A DNA stretch of 6,613 nt from Candidatus Hydrogenedentota bacterium (GTDB taxonomy: Bacteria > Hydrogenedentota > Hydrogenedentia > Hydrogenedentiales > CAITNO01). Every line of letters starts with the position of its first letter. Within the stretch, counting starts at the first letter, position 1. The translations under genes were made by a program, and so were the position numbers. The stretch covers positions 1 through 6,613 of the forward strand of contig CAIXUF010000847.1 in assembly GCA_903922535.1 (NCBI GenBank). The letters run 5' to 3'. The notes under the pieces were generated by a model, which was not told the origin of the DNA, did not search any database, and was given only the letters and a program-made list of their open reading frames with translations. Shown piece by piece: positions 5,772 through 6,613 of this stretch.

Positions 5772-6613
5772 ATGCCCGAGCACATTGAAGCGGTAACGGG
5801 AGAGGAGCATGCCGGGCTGCGGCTCGACGTGTTTCTCGCCGAGGTGATTGAGGACGCGACGCGGTCGTTCCTCAAGAAGGTGATCAAGGACGGACACGTC
5901 ACGATCAACGGCCAGCCCTGCGGCCGACCCGCGCGCTCCATGGTTCTGGACGACGTGGTCGGGGTGGACATTCCCGAACCGCCGCCCTCCATTCCCGAGC
6001 CGGAGGACATCCCGCTCGACATCCTCTATGAGGACGCGGACCTCGTCATCGTCAACAAGCCCTCGGGACTGGTGGTGCATCCCGCGCCGGGCCATGACAA
6101 CGGCACCCTGGTAAACGCGCTGCTGTTTCATTGCCCCGATTTCGAGCGGGCCGGCGCGGACATGCGGCGGCCGGGCATTGTGCACCGGCTCGACCGCGAC
6201 ACCTCCGGGGTGATGGTGGCGGCGAAGACCGCCCGCGCGTTCAAAAGTCTTGCGGAGCAGGCGGCGGCGCATTCGTTCGACCGGCGCTATCTGGCGCTGG
6301 TGCGCGGCGAGTTTCAGGAAAGCCGCGGCCGGATCAACGCGCCCATGGGGCGCAGCCTGGTGGACCGCAGCAAGATGGCCGTGACCGGAACGCATGCGCG
6401 CGACGCGGTGACCAACGTGGAGACGCTGGAACGCTTTGGCGTAGCGTCGCTGGTGGCGCTGCAACTCGAAACCGGGCGCACCCACCAGATCCGCGTGCAT
6501 CTGCGGTTCGCGGGGCATCCCGTCCTGGGCGATCCGGTTTACGGCGTGACGGACTATGGGCGCATGGACGTGACTCCGGAGGCCAAAGAGGCATTGTCAC
6601 GGCTGAAAGGACA
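5772..6613 (+). CDS. RluA/RluD-family RNA pseudouridine synthase, C-terminus cut by window edge
   Basis: The frame is open for 280 codons to the right edge; family members are usually 300-330 residues, so roughly the last 30-50 are missing. The ATG at 5772 follows GAGGA (5760-5764) with 7-base spacing. The enzyme isomerises specific uridines in RNA, in RluD's case in helix 69 of 23S rRNA. Domains: an N-terminal S4 RNA-binding domain at about 15-65 (GLRLDVFLAEV, then RSFLKKVIKDGHVTING), then the catalytic domain with LYEDADLVIVNKPSGLVVHPAPGH (starting at 85, given here only as a region), the catalytic motif HRLDRDTSG (138-146, catalytic Asp141), RRYLALV (171-177), GRTHQIRVHL (235-244) and GDPVYG (253-258). 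The S4 domain plus this motif set fits RluD/RluC rather than RluA, but the exact target cannot be read from sequence. A short CGCGC/GCGCG hairpin (5745-5757) lies between it and the immunity-like gene. Confidence 0.93.
   Translation, partial: MPEHIEAVTGEEHAGLRLDVFLAEVIEDATRSFLKKVIKDGHVTINGQPCGRPARSMVLDDVVGVDIPEPPPSIPEPEDIPLDILYEDADLVIVNKPSGLVVHPAPGHDNGTLVNALLFHCPDFERAGADMRRPGIVHRLDRDTSGVMVAAKTARAFKSLAEQAAAHSFDRRYLALVRGEFQESRGRINAPMGRSLVDRSKMAVTGTHARDAVTNVETLERFGVASLVALQLETGRTHQIRVHLRFAGHPVLGDPVYGVTDYGRMDVTPEAKEALSRLKG

Overview
The window is GC-rich, mostly coding DNA from a Gram-negative bacterium: it encodes an exported protein that looks like an outer-membrane barrel. Two intergenic repeat types (a CACGAAG/ACATGGATGGA palindrome and a 'GVPPA..GRAG'-type palindrome) resemble those I associate with environmental genomes of the Planctomycetes/Verrucomicrobia/Lentisphaerae/Hydrogenedentes kind. 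That placement is a recollection-based guess; no rRNA or marker gene is present to settle it.

Layout. (1) 1-1022, minus strand: a uronate isomerase-like, metal-dependent amidohydrolase-fold protein, cut by the left edge. (2) 1023-1256: divergent intergenic region. (3) 1257-2144, plus: an exported beta-rich protein, probably an outer-membrane barrel of unknown role. (4) 2145-2261: convergent spacer with GC-rich hairpins. (5) 2262-2936, minus: a pentapeptide-repeat protein made almost entirely of 39 consecutive pentapeptides. (6) 2937-3506: a 570-base gene-free stretch with several inverted repeats and one palindromic intergenic repeat. (7) 3507-5027, plus: xylulokinase, xylB. (8) 5046-5225: a large imperfect palindromic repeat. 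(9) 5248-5742, plus: a small, very acidic protein resembling contact-dependent-inhibition immunity proteins. (10) 5772-6613, plus: an RluA/RluD-type pseudouridine synthase, cut by the right edge.

How the genes relate. The uronate isomerase-like gene and xylB both fit plant-type sugar (uronate and pentose) use, but they lie on opposite strands with three other transcription directions between them, so they are not one operon. The immunity-like gene and the pseudouridine synthase are on the same strand with 29 bases between them and may be co-transcribed. No toxin, integrase, transposase, CRISPR array, tRNA or rRNA was found. The less ordinary content is the pentapeptide protein with its central broken repeat, the palindromic element beside the immunity-like gene, and the hairpin-rich region ahead of xylB. 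I do not see a complete novel system in this window.
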